A program made the translations under genes and the position numbers. The notes under the pieces are model-generated. The model searched no databases and was not told the DNA's origin. It was given only the letters and a program-made list of their open reading frames with translations. From an uncultured bacterium (GTDB taxonomy: Bacteria; Pseudomonadota; Alphaproteobacteria; Rhodospirillales; Rhodospirillaceae), in NCBI GenBank assembly GCA_903896775.1, contig CAITZE010000321.1, positions 1-7,216 of the forward strand: a stretch of 7,216 bases of DNA. Direction: 5' to 3'. Shown one piece after another: positions 1-6,827 of this stretch. Every line of letters begins with the position of its first letter. Positions within the stretch are counted from its first letter, which is position 1.

Positions 1-241
1 CCACCAGCTATGTCGGTTGCTATGATGCACTCCCAACGACCGACTGGCCTGCAATCGGGAATGTCCGCTTTGGGTCAAAAGCAGCCATTGGGCCGCCCTC
101 GCACGAATGACCGCTTTGGGGGGTAAAGCGGACCTTCGGCTGCAGGGGGTCGAATGGCTGCTTTTGACCCAAAGCGGACATTCCCGATTGCAGGCCAGTC
201 GGTCGTTGGGAGTGCATCATAGCAACCGACATAGCTGGTGG
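1..241. repeat. Long imperfect palindrome made of two inverted repeat copies
   Basis: Positions 1-89 are the exact reverse complement of 153-241; base i pairs with base 242-i. Symmetry breaks down over 90-110 and 132-152 (about half the positions pair), then resumes in the centre, where CCGCTTT (111-117) faces AAAGCGG (125-131) around a G-rich 7-nt loop. The arms contain the motif ATGTCCGCTTTGGGTC and its complement, a type of dispersed element I associate with alphaproteobacterial genomes, where it is often mis-annotated as small proteins. The structure could extrude as a cruciform or fold as a long RNA hairpin. The left end coincides with the window edge, so the repeat may continue further left. 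Two open frames across it (20-232 minus, 107-292 plus) are products of the repeat and not genes. The symmetry is seen directly; the family assignment is from memory. Confidence 0.9.
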
Positions 242-301
242 ACTTCCCTAATACTGCGGCCGGATATATTTTTCGGAATGGACAGATTTTAGCTAGTTAG
301 A

Positions 302-319
302 CGGTCACGGAACTGTCTT
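302..319 (+). promoter_or_regulatory. Candidate Pho box upstream of the phytase-like gene
   Basis: The 18-mer CGGTCACGGAACTGTCTT has two 7-bp half-sites, CGGTCAC and CTGTCTT, starting 11 bp apart and separated by 4 bp. This is the geometry of the PhoB-binding Pho box (two CTGTCAT-like units). The second half-site matches CTGTCAT at six of seven positions and the first at five. It lies 41 bp upstream of the ATG at 361, a workable promoter distance. A clear -10 downstream is not obvious. A similar box before the receptor gene strengthens the call. No binding-site scoring was possible. Confidence 0.45.
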
Positions 320-360
320 GATAAAGCGCCAGAACCTTTCGTGCCACGAAGGGAATCGCC

Positions 361-1767
361 ATGCGCCTTATTCTGGTCTCCACATTCTGCCTGTTGCTGG
401 CTCCTGCCACCCAGGCAGCGACCCTGGTTGGTGTCGCGCGCATTCCCAGTGACGCAACCGACCAAATGGGCGAAACGCTGGGCGGATTTGGCTCCGGCAT
501 GGCGCTGGTACCAGGCAGCTGGCAACGTCATGGCACCCATTACAGCGGCAAGGTCACGATGTTGCCCGACCGGGGCTGGAATACCGAAGGTACGACCGAT
601 TATCACGGGCGCCTCCAGAATTTCCGGCTTACGCTCGCCCCCTATTATGGCGCGTCGCCGGGACCTGAACAGGGCGTCACCCTTGCCTATTCCGGCTCGG
701 TCCTGCTCAAGGACAGCGTCGGCCAGCCGCTCACGGGCCTTGATCCCAGCACCGTGCGGCCTGCGGAGCGCGGATTTCCGGATCTGCCCATCGGTCCTAA
801 CCGCCATGTTAGCTTTGACAGCGAGGGCGTGGTGCTCCCCGGCGACGGAACCTCCTGGATCAGCGACGAATACGGACCGTATATATATCACTTCGCGGCA
901 GGCGGCAGAATGATCGGCGCCATCCGTCCGCCCGACGCCTTCATTCCCATGCGGCTGACGGGCGAAACCCTGCACCAGAGCTTCTCGGCTGCCAGCCCGC
1001 CCACCGGGGAAAGCTACAAGATGGGTGAGCCCATTTCAGGGCGGCAGAACAACCAGGGTTTCGAGGGACTGGCGATCAATCCCGCTCATACCCGCCTGTT
1101 TGCTATCCTGCAGAGCGCCGCGGTGCAGGACACCGATCCGGACAAGCTCAAGGCAACGCGGCGCTATACCCGCATGGTGGAATACGACATCACTCCCGCC
1201 CAGCCGAAGTTGGTGCATGAATATGTGGTCGCGCTGCCCGTCTATGACGATGGCGCCGTGGCGGCGCAAAGCGAATTGCTGGCCATCGACGATCACCGTT
1301 TCCTGCTGCTCTGCCGCGACAGTGGCGGGGGCTTTGTCGGCAAGCGGGACGCTTCCCAGTTCCGGCGGGTCGAGCTTTTGGATATCGCGGGGGCGAGCGA
1401 TATCGCCGGCACGCCACGTGACGCCGTGAATGGTTCGGTCGCGCCCAAGGGCGTACTAGATCCCTCGCTCACGCCCGCCCGGCTGAGCGATTTCCTGGAC
1501 ATGAATGACAACACCCAGCTGGCGCGTTTTGGCCTGCACAATGGTGCGCCCAATGACACCCATGATCTTTACGAGAAATGGGAGGGCATGGCCCTCGCGC
1601 CGGTTGGCGACCCCGCCGCGCCGGACGACTACTTCCTTTTCACGGCTAGCGACAATGACTTCATTACCCAGCATGGCATGATGCTGGGCAAACCCTACAG
1701 CGATGCATCCGGCAAGAATGTGGATTCGCTGGTGCTGGCTTGGCGCGTGACGCTGCCGAACCAATAA
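361..1767 (+). CDS. Secreted esterase-like activity of phytase family protein
   Basis: The product is 468 aa with an N-terminal signal peptide (about residues 1-19, hydrophobic core LILVSTFCLLLA, cleavage near TQA-A), so it is exported. The ATG at 361 is preceded by a good ribosome binding site, GAAGGGA at 348-354, six bases upstream. The body has the features of the phytase-like/esterase-like family PF13449: SDEYGPYIYHF from residue 168, NNQGFEGLAI from residue 230, a central SELLAIDDHRFLLL stretch, EKWEGMAL from residue 405 and the acidic ASDNDF at 429-434. In this family conserved Asp/Glu residues sit on a beta-propeller-like fold and may bind metal. The activity is poorly defined (phosphoesterase or esterase). 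Position beside a receptor and an acid phosphatase, and behind a Pho-box-like site, favours a role in organic phosphate use; the exact substrate is inferred. Length is normal for the family and no damage is seen. Confidence 0.85.
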   Translation: MRLILVSTFCLLLAPATQAATLVGVARIPSDATDQMGETLGGFGSGMALVPGSWQRHGTHYSGKVTMLPDRGWNTEGTTDYHGRLQNFRLTLAPYYGASPGPEQGVTLAYSGSVLLKDSVGQPLTGLDPSTVRPAERGFPDLPIGPNRHVSFDSEGVVLPGDGTSWISDEYGPYIYHFAAGGRMIGAIRPPDAFIPMRLTGETLHQSFSAASPPTGESYKMGEPISGRQNNQGFEGLAINPAHTRLFAILQSAAVQDTDPDKLKATRRYTRMVEYDITPAQPKLVHEYVVALPVYDDGAVAAQSELLAIDDHRFLLLCRDSGGGFVGKRDASQFRRVELLDIAGASDIAGTPRDAVNGSVAPKGVLDPSLTPARLSDFLDMNDNTQLARFGLHNGAPNDTHDLYEKWEGMALAPVGDPAAPDDYFLFTASDNDFITQHGMMLGKPYSDASGKNVDSLVLAWRVTLPNQ

Positions 1768-1773
1768 AACCCC

Positions 1774-1791
1774 AGAGACCTGACCGTCTCT
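1774..1791 (+). terminator. Weak hairpin after the phytase-like gene
   Basis: AGAGAC (1774-1779) and GTCTCT (1786-1791) form a 6-bp stem with a 6-nt loop, seven bases after the stop codon. Only a short TTGT follows and there is no U-tract, so it is a poor intrinsic terminator. It may act as an mRNA 3'-end stabiliser or be incidental. Confidence 0.3.
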
Positions 1792-1873
1792 TGTCGCAGC
1801 GTCCAATCTCATTATGCGTGTGCGAACAATAGTCACAGCTGCGCGCGAGCAAAGATTGCCTTAGCGACGATCC

Positions 1874-1891
1874 CTGTCACGAATCTTTCAA
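1874..1891 (+). promoter_or_regulatory. Candidate Pho box upstream of the TonB receptor gene
   Basis: CTGTCACGAATCTTTCAA consists of CTGTCAC (1874-1880) and CTTTCAA (1885-1891), 11 bp apart with an AT-containing 4-bp spacer. It matches the PhoB box pattern CTGTCAT-N4-CTGTCAT at six and five of seven positions. A further half-site-like GTGTCAT occurs at 1898-1904, but 13 bp after the second unit and so out of phase. The site lies about 100 bp before the receptor start, leaving room for a promoter and a leader of roughly 60 nt. It would place receptor and phosphatase under phosphate starvation control. The pattern is read by eye. Confidence 0.5.
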
Positions 1892-1923
1892 GATCTGGTG
1901 TCATGAGATCAGTTCTAAAAAGT

Positions 1924-1946
1924 TGCATCCCCTAAAAAGGGGAGCA
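1924..1946 (+). other. Hairpin in the leader of the receptor gene
   Basis: TGC (1924-1926) and TCCCC (1928-1932) pair with GGGGA (1939-1943) and GCA (1944-1946) around a TAAAAA loop, leaving one bulged A. A T-rich run (TTATTTTTTTG, 1957-1967) begins about ten bases after the stem, too far for a classic intrinsic terminator. The hairpin lies between the candidate Pho box and the receptor start, so it may be in the mRNA leader and influence translation or stability. It matches no riboswitch class I know. Confidence 0.35.
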
Positions 1947-1988
1947 CGTTTCTCAGTTATTTTTTTGTATAATCAAAGGGGTAATTCG

Positions 1989-4376
1989 ATGTCATTTAGC
2001 AAAGCCAACTGGCGGTATGCGTCCACAGCTGTCCTCGCCCTGTCTGTTGGCATGGCGATGGCCGGGAACGCCCAGGCTCAGCTTCTATCTTCCAATGGCG
2101 CCGGCGGGATCGAAACCGTGGTGGTGACAGGTACCGCCTTTGATCCCGAAAGCGCCCCGGCCAAGGCACGGCTCGAAACCATGGAGCCCCAGACCATCAT
2201 CAACAGATCCTATATCGAAGACTCAGTCTCGGACACGGCCGATTACACCACTATTCTGGCCATCGCACCTGCCCTGACGGGCTTCGATGTCAATGGCCCC
2301 GGCCTGTCGGATGGCGGCGTCAAGAATACGATGCGCGGCTTGCCCGACGGCAGCTACGGCATCACCTATGACGGTATTCCTTTCGGCGACACGAATGGCC
2401 CGTCGCATCATTCCCAGTCTTACTTCCCCGCCTCTACCATCGGCAGCATTGATGTCGATCGTGGACCTGGTAATGCCGGCAATATGGGCGCCTCCACCTA
2501 TGGCGGTTCGATCAACATGTTCTCGGAAGAGCTGACATCCAATACGCACGCTAAAATTTCCGCAACCGCGGGCAGTTGGGGACTCAATCAGTTCGTGGCT
2601 AATTACCAGACGGGGGATTTCACCATCGGGGGCGTCACCAACCGCGTCTTGGTCAATATCCAGGACGTAAACCAGAGCGGCTATTTGACCTTCCAGTCCA
2701 GCGCCGCCAAGAACATCACGATCAAGACCCAGACCGAGATCGCACGTGGCTGGACCATGACGCTGTTCGGCAGCTACAATGCCCTATTCCAAAACCTGAA
2801 CGACAATGCCGGTGAGACCGCCGCCCAAGTAATTGCTTTTGACAAGACCTATGCGCTGCAAAACACCAATCCTGCCCTAGGCAATTACGCACCTTACAAC
2901 CATGTCCACAAGAAGACCGACATGGATTACATGCGCCTGCAGGGCGATTTAGGAAACGGCTTCGCCATAGACAACACGCTCTACACCTACGACTATCGCA
3001 ACAAGACACGGAGCACGACGTCTATCTCACAGACAACCGCCGATATCCAAAAAGGTATCACGGAGGGCAATGGTTCAATCGTGGGAGGCACATATTTCCC
3101 CAACGACGTGCCCGGTTACACCAAGCAGAATGCCTTCCGCAACTATGGTAATATCTTCCGTCTCTCAAAGAGCTTCGATTTCGGGTGGCTGACCGGTCAA
3201 CTGCGCACCGGCGTGTGGTGGGAAGGATCCAGCTCCCAGCGCGCCCGCTCCGATTATGACGCTACCCAATGCCAAGCTTCGGGCGCCTGCGACCCCTTTC
3301 GTGGCAGTAATCAGACATTTGCCGATTCCCGACTTTACAACAGCACTGCCAAGCCGAGCACTGTTGTTGCCACGCCGACCTCGGCGCCCTATGGCGGCAG
3401 CTTTTTCGAATATCAGGAACATTCCAACTGGAACCAGTACCAGCCCTTCGTGGAGCTGGAACTGCACCCGCTGGAAAACCTGACCATTACACCGGGTTTC
3501 AAGTATGTGAACTGGTCGCGCAGTGTGGCCGCGCCGCTGGAACAGAAGACCAAGCCAGTGGTGCCGGTCTATGGCTCCTACACTACCACCCGCGACCTGC
3601 CCTTTGCGATGGCCAACTACAAGATCGAGCCCAGCTGGAGCGTCTATGCCCAATATGCCCAGGGCATCTATGTGCCGGATATCAGTTCCTTTGAGCAGGC
3701 CAAGCCGACCACCACTTATCCCAAAGCCCAGACCACCACCAACTACCAATTCGGCACTGTCTATTATGCCGATCAGTTTACATTTGATGCCGACGTCTAT
3801 TACATCGGAGTAAATAACAACATCACCTATCAGCCCTGCAACGTCGCGCCATTTACTGGTTCGGCCGGAGAGACTTGTGCCCTCAATACCGGCACTGCCA
3901 CCTACAAGGGCATCGAGGGCGAGGGTACCTATGCCTTTGACGGCGACCTAGAAGGTTTTTCGGTGTTCCTGAATGGCTCAATCGGATCGGGCAAGACTGG
4001 CGGATTTTGGCTCAAGCAAATCCCGATGTGGACCTCAGCTCAGGGCATCTTCTACAAGCGCGGCGCTTGGAAGTTCTCGCTGATCGATAAGATCGTCGGT
4101 CAGCAATATTCCGATGCCGCCAACACCACCTTCTACAAGCTGGGCGCCTATTCCAACATGGACTTCAAGGCCAGCGTGACCGAGGGAGCGCTGGAATTCG
4201 GCGTTGGCATTTCCAATGTGCTGAATTCTCGTAGCATCGGTGCGGTCAGCATCGTTGACAAGACTCCGATCGGTGGCAGCAGTGTCAACGACATCTTCAA
4301 CCGCGGCGGCAGCTTGGACCAGTACTACTTCCAGCCCTCGCGCGGCTTTCAATTCACCATCAGGGCGCGACTGTAG
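1989..4376 (+). CDS. TonB-dependent outer-membrane receptor
   Basis: The product is 795 aa from the ATG at 1989, chosen because AAAGGGG lies just upstream (1975-1981) and the signal peptide (about residues 1-30, ending GNAQA) then starts correctly. A TTG at 1923 would add 22 unlikely residues. The mature N-terminus carries a TonB box, IETVVVTG (41-48). The plug follows at about 65-180, with the MRGLPDGSYGITYDGIPFG segment (115-133), IGSIDVDRGPG (151-161) and YGGSINMF (171-178), all typical plug landmarks. The rest is barrel-like, with alternating strands and two Cys pairs (C428/C434, C617/C630) that could form disulfides in surface loops. The chain ends in ...FTIRARL, without the usual terminal aromatic. 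It would import a ligand using TonB-ExbBD energy. Flanking phytase-like and phosphatase genes and a Pho-box-like site suggest a phosphorylated compound or its product; a siderophore or other ligand cannot be excluded. Confidence 0.9.
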   Translation: MSFSKANWRYASTAVLALSVGMAMAGNAQAQLLSSNGAGGIETVVVTGTAFDPESAPAKARLETMEPQTIINRSYIEDSVSDTADYTTILAIAPALTGFDVNGPGLSDGGVKNTMRGLPDGSYGITYDGIPFGDTNGPSHHSQSYFPASTIGSIDVDRGPGNAGNMGASTYGGSINMFSEELTSNTHAKISATAGSWGLNQFVANYQTGDFTIGGVTNRVLVNIQDVNQSGYLTFQSSAAKNITIKTQTEIARGWTMTLFGSYNALFQNLNDNAGETAAQVIAFDKTYALQNTNPALGNYAPYNHVHKKTDMDYMRLQGDLGNGFAIDNTLYTYDYRNKTRSTTSISQTTADIQKGITEGNGSIVGGTYFPNDVPGYTKQNAFRNYGNIFRLSKSFDFGWLTGQLRTGVWWEGSSSQRARSDYDATQCQASGACDPFRGSNQTFADSRLYNSTAKPSTVVATPTSAPYGGSFFEYQEHSNWNQYQPFVELELHPLENLTITPGFKYVNWSRSVAAPLEQKTKPVVPVYGSYTTTRDLPFAMANYKIEPSWSVYAQYAQGIYVPDISSFEQAKPTTTYPKAQTTTNYQFGTVYYADQFTFDADVYYIGVNNNITYQPCNVAPFTGSAGETCALNTGTATYKGIEGEGTYAFDGDLEGFSVFLNGSIGSGKTGGFWLKQIPMWTSAQGIFYKRGAWKFSLIDKIVGQQYSDAANTTFYKLGAYSNMDFKASVTEGALEFGVGISNVLNSRSIGAVSIVDKTPIGGSSVNDIFNRGGSLDQYYFQPSRGFQFTIRARL

Positions 4377-4387
4377 TGGATGTACCG

Positions 4388-5065
4388 ATGAAGTATGCCG
4401 TTCTCATTCTTGGCCTGCTGTGTCTGCCTGCGCAGGCCGGTCTGCTGGCGCCCTCCACCTTTGATGCCAGGCACTTCCTGCCACCTCCGCCGGTGGCAGC
4501 CTCGGCCCAGACTAACGCCGAGCTTCAGGAGCTGCACGCCATTGCGGCCCGTAGCACTGACGCCGATCGCGCTTTGGCTGCCCATGACGCGAAGGATGAG
4601 ACAGCAGATATGTTCAACGTCGCCCTTGGCTTTGATCTCGCTACCGCGCCGAAGACTTTCAAGCTCATCAACTTGGTAGGTGATGAAGAAGAGGATGATA
4701 CTAAGGCTGCCAAGGATTTCTTCCACCGCGACCGGCCGTATACTGTGGACACAGCCCTGAAAACCTGCACGCCCGTGAAGCCGGGCAAGGCCGCCAACTC
4801 CTACCCCAGTGGTCATGCCACGCGCGGATTTGCGATGGCGGAAATCTTATCTGCTCTGCTGCCAGGCAGGTCTCAGGCAATCTTGGCGCGGGCTTCGGAA
4901 TATGCCGAGCATCGGCTGGTTTGTGGTGTCCATTATCGCAGTGATATCGCAGCTGGCCAGCAGTTTGGAACCATCCTTGCACTTCGCTTGATGCAAGATC
5001 CCGGCTTCATTGCGCAGATGGACGATGCGCGCGCTGAACTGCTCTCGGTACTGGCCAAAAAATAG
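4388..5065 (+). CDS. Class A (PhoN-type) non-specific acid phosphatase, PAP2 superfamily
   Basis: From the ATG at 4388 the product is 225 aa with a signal peptide (residues 1-17, ending AQA-G), so it acts in the periplasm or outside. It carries the PAP2/class A phosphatase signature: K109-x6-R116-P117, then P140-S-G-H143, then R176-x5-H182-x3-D186. The usual Ser before R176 is His175. H182 is expected to be the phosphate-accepting nucleophile and H143 the acid. The surrounding RLVCGVHYRSD is typical of class A enzymes, which release phosphate from many monoesters. A GTG at 4376 in frame would overlap the receptor stop and add four residues; I prefer 4388 because the signal peptide is then compact, although the ribosome binding site is weak (GTGGA) either way. 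The tight spacing implies co-transcription, and perhaps translational coupling, with the receptor gene. Confidence 0.9.
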   Translation: MKYAVLILGLLCLPAQAGLLAPSTFDARHFLPPPPVAASAQTNAELQELHAIAARSTDADRALAAHDAKDETADMFNVALGFDLATAPKTFKLINLVGDEEEDDTKAAKDFFHRDRPYTVDTALKTCTPVKPGKAANSYPSGHATRGFAMAEILSALLPGRSQAILARASEYAEHRLVCGVHYRSDIAAGQQFGTILALRLMQDPGFIAQMDDARAELLSVLAKK

Positions 5066-5074
5066 GGAAGCTGT

Positions 5075-5518
5075 TTGGGTACAAAGACCTTAATAGGCGC
5101 ACCCAACCGGAGACTGAAAACCAGCGAAAGCTGTCCAGTAAGATTGCGCTTGTCTCGTAGCACAAACTTTTCGCTTAATGTGCTTAGTTACAACACGAAT
5201 GGCCGAGCCGCGATGCGTGTGGACCGAGCCTCAGATTTTCATAATCCGTTTCTGGTCGAGGTTTTTGGTGCCGTGCTAAGCGTTCAATACTATCGAGCGT
5301 GGTTGTTGGAAGCTGTACTCCCTGAGGCAATTAGAATGCGCACTGGACCTCAATCGGAAATTTGGCGAATGAAACTTGCGCGACATAGAAATACCACCTT
5401 GGAAGCACTGCCGTCATTACAGGGAAAAAATTTGGCTTGTTGGTGTAAGCTAGAAGAGCCGTGTCACGCTGACTGTCTGCTTGCGATTGCTAATTGCGAC
5501 GTTATTGAGAACGACTAG
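5075..5518 (+). CDS. DUF4326-like small protein
   Basis: The frame gives 147 aa. The C-terminal LQGKNLACWCKLEEPCHADCLLAIAN (residues 115-140, cysteines at 122, 124, 130 and 134, plus H131) is the hallmark end of DUF4326 (PF14216). The central RVDRASDFHNPF (48-59) corresponds to the family's usual GNPF segment, with His replacing Gly. LRLSRS near residue 24 resembles the family's first strand. The function of this domain is not established; the Cys/His cluster could bind metal. The start is uncertain: TTG at 5075 has AGGGAAG (5064-5070) close upstream, TTG at 5144 would also keep the domain, and ATG at 5212 would cut into it. The gene is visibly richer in A/T than its neighbours and sits between the phosphatase and the insertion sequence, suggesting acquired DNA. 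It has no signal peptide and no evident link to phosphate uptake. Confidence 0.7.
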   Translation: MGTKTLIGAPNRRLKTSESCPVRLRLSRSTNFSLNVLSYNTNGRAAMRVDRASDFHNPFLVEVFGAVLSVQYYRAWLLEAVLPEAIRMRTGPQSEIWRMKLARHRNTTLEALPSLQGKNLACWCKLEEPCHADCLLAIANCDVIEND

Positions 5519-5719
5519 TGGGTAGTGCCCTAATTTGGACGCGCCCGCCCGGCCCAATTTTCGGCTCTAACCTCAGCCACGATTGCCGCCCTGACGGCCT
5601 CTCTAGACCCTATCATCGGGCCGGAATTTTGGACGGCACCAGGGCCCTGGCGCTTGCGATCTTCGAGCCTGCAGGACCAAATATTGGCTCCTACGGAGTA
5701 GCGCTTTTTGCGGCTCATT
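5519..5719. other. Unassigned intergenic DNA before the insertion sequence
   Basis: I find no credible gene here. It contains a perfect 12-bp palindrome CCAGGGCCCTGG (5639-5650) and two related short stretches, TAATTTGGACG (5531-5541) and AATTTTGGACG (5625-5635). A minus-strand open frame (5530-5817) runs into the transposase start and resembles nothing I recognise. The segment could be a decayed mobile-element end, but that is a guess. Confidence 0.35.
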
Positions 5720-5732
5720 GAATGTCCGCTTT
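5720..5732. repeat. Left half of the repeat palindrome interrupted by the IS
   Basis: GAATGTCCGCTTT pairs with AAAGCGGACGTTC at 7082-7094 at 12 of 13 positions. Both belong to the repeat family seen at 1-241, where GAATGTCCGCTTT occurs at 59-71. With the IS removed, the halves would form a hairpin with a very short loop. Confidence 0.7.
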
Positions 5733-5738
5733 TGATGC

Positions 5739-5750
5739 TGTGGACGGCTC
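5739..5750 (+). repeat. Left subterminal inverted repeat of the IS
   Basis: TGTGGACGGCTC is matched exactly in inverse orientation at 7062-7073. The base just outside and the base just inside both differ between the copies, so the repeat is 12 bp. Confidence 0.75.
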
Positions 5751-5787
5751 TCCACCAACCCGCCAGCTTATTGGAGGCTAGCAAGAT

Positions 5788-5795
5788 GGAGGAGG
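5788..5795 (+). promoter_or_regulatory. Ribosome binding site of the transposase gene
   Basis: GGAGGAGG, an almost perfect Shine-Dalgarno run, lies immediately upstream of the ATG at 5799 and fixes that start. Such a strong site is notable for a transposase, whose translation is usually kept low. Confidence 0.7.
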
Positions 5796-5798
5796 GCC

Positions 5799-6827
5799 AT
5801 GGAAACAGCGGTGACAATTGGTTTGGACCTTGGGAAGTCGGTTTTTCAGGTGCACGGCGTTGATGTTGGAGGGACTGTTGTCGTCCAGCGGCGGCTAACC
5901 CGCAGCAGATTGCTTCATTTTTTCGCGAAGCAACCGCCTTGCCTGGTCGGGATGGAGGCCTGTGCCGCCGCCCATCACTGGGGAAGAGAACTGCAGAAGC
6001 TGGGACACAGGGTGCGACTAATGCCGCCCAGCTATGTAAAGCCCTATGTGAAGCGGCAGAAGAACGATGCCGCGGATGCCGAGGCGATCTGTGAGGCGGT
6101 GACCCGGCCCACGATGCGTTTTGTCGAGATCAAGACCTGCGAGCAGCAAGGAACGCTGGTCCTGCACCGTGTGCGGCTGATGCTGATGCGCCAGCGCGTG
6201 CAGCTATCGAATGCGATCCGCGGCCATATGGCAGAGTACGGCCTGGTGGCTCCGGTGGGCCGCAATGGACTTCAGCGATTGATCGCCATCCTTGGCAACC
6301 CGGATGATGACCGTGTGCCGGAGGTGGCCCGTGCCTCACTGGCGCCGCTGGTCTCTCAGTTCGGGCTGGTGAATGGCCAAGTGCTGGAGAACGACCGGCG
6401 GGTCAGGGCGAGCGCCCGGTCCACGGAGCTGGGCTGCCGGCTCATGGAAGTACCCGGCGTCGGCCCGGTGCTGGCCAGCGCCATGGTCGCTACAGTGCCC
6501 AACCCCACAGTCTTCAAGTCCGGCAGAAACCTGGCAGCCTGGATCGGGCTTGTCCCGCGCCAGAACTCCAGCGGCGGCAAGGAGAAGCTGGGCGGCATCA
6601 CCAAGCAGGGCGACCGGTATCTGCGCCAGCTGCTGGTGGCCGGAGCCCTGGCAGTCATCCGTTACGCTCAGAGGCATGGAACCAAGCGCCCCTGGCTGGT
6701 GCAGCTGCTTGCCCGGCGCACGCCCAAGATCGCGGCGGTCGCGCTGGCCAACAAGATGGCCAGGATGATCTGGGCCATGATGATGACCGGGGAACGATAT
6801 AGAGAACCCATGGTGGCTGCGGCCTAG
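5799..6827 (+). CDS. IS110-family transposase (DEDD recombinase)
   Basis: The product is 342 aa, the normal length for the family. The N-terminal RuvC-like DEDD domain (Transposase_9/DEDD_Tnp_IS110, about 5-160) has IGLDLGK with D10, LVGMEACA with E53 and KRQKNDAADAEAI with D90 and D93, giving the full acidic set. The C-terminal Transposase_20 domain (about 215-300) has the helix-hairpin-helix VPGVGPVLAS and NSSGGKEKLGGITKQGD, which carries the conserved serine (S257 or S258) thought to be the nucleophile. IS110 enzymes recombine a circular intermediate with a target under guidance of an element-encoded RNA. All key residues are present and the frame is open throughout, so the protein looks functional. 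Its closest feel is the IS1111 group, supported by the subterminal repeats and the downstream non-coding region. Confidence 0.95.
   Translation: METAVTIGLDLGKSVFQVHGVDVGGTVVVQRRLTRSRLLHFFAKQPPCLVGMEACAAAHHWGRELQKLGHRVRLMPPSYVKPYVKRQKNDAADAEAICEAVTRPTMRFVEIKTCEQQGTLVLHRVRLMLMRQRVQLSNAIRGHMAEYGLVAPVGRNGLQRLIAILGNPDDDRVPEVARASLAPLVSQFGLVNGQVLENDRRVRASARSTELGCRLMEVPGVGPVLASAMVATVPNPTVFKSGRNLAAWIGLVPRQNSSGGKEKLGGITKQGDRYLRQLLVAGALAVIRYAQRHGTKRPWLVQLLARRTPKIAAVALANKMARMIWAMMMTGERYREPMVAAA

Noticed and set aside
20..292. Open frames inside the large palindrome (20-232 minus, 107-292 plus)
   Set aside because: They arise from the repeat itself; the translations resemble the low-complexity small proteins often mis-called in such repeats, with no ribosome binding site.
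289..975. 228-aa minus-strand open frame opposite the phytase-like gene
   Set aside because: It is antisense to a clear family member with a signal peptide and ribosome binding site; its sequence has no recognisable domain.
1923..1988. TTG start adding 22 residues to the receptor
   Set aside because: The extension places charged residues before the signal peptide, while the ATG at 1989 has a good ribosome binding site and a normal export signal.
3165..3749. 194-aa minus-strand open frame within the receptor gene
   Set aside because: It is a shadow of the receptor coding strand, rich in Gly/Leu/Ile without domain character.
5075..5106. TTGGGT/ACCCAA inverted repeat as terminator after the phosphatase
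   Set aside because: The loop is 20 nt, the stem only six pairs, no T-run follows, and it lies inside the DUF4326-like reading frame.
5530..5817. 95-aa minus-strand open frame before the transposase
   Set aside because: It overlaps the transposase start and left IS end, lacks a recognisable domain, and spans the repeat/IS junction, so it cannot be an old gene.
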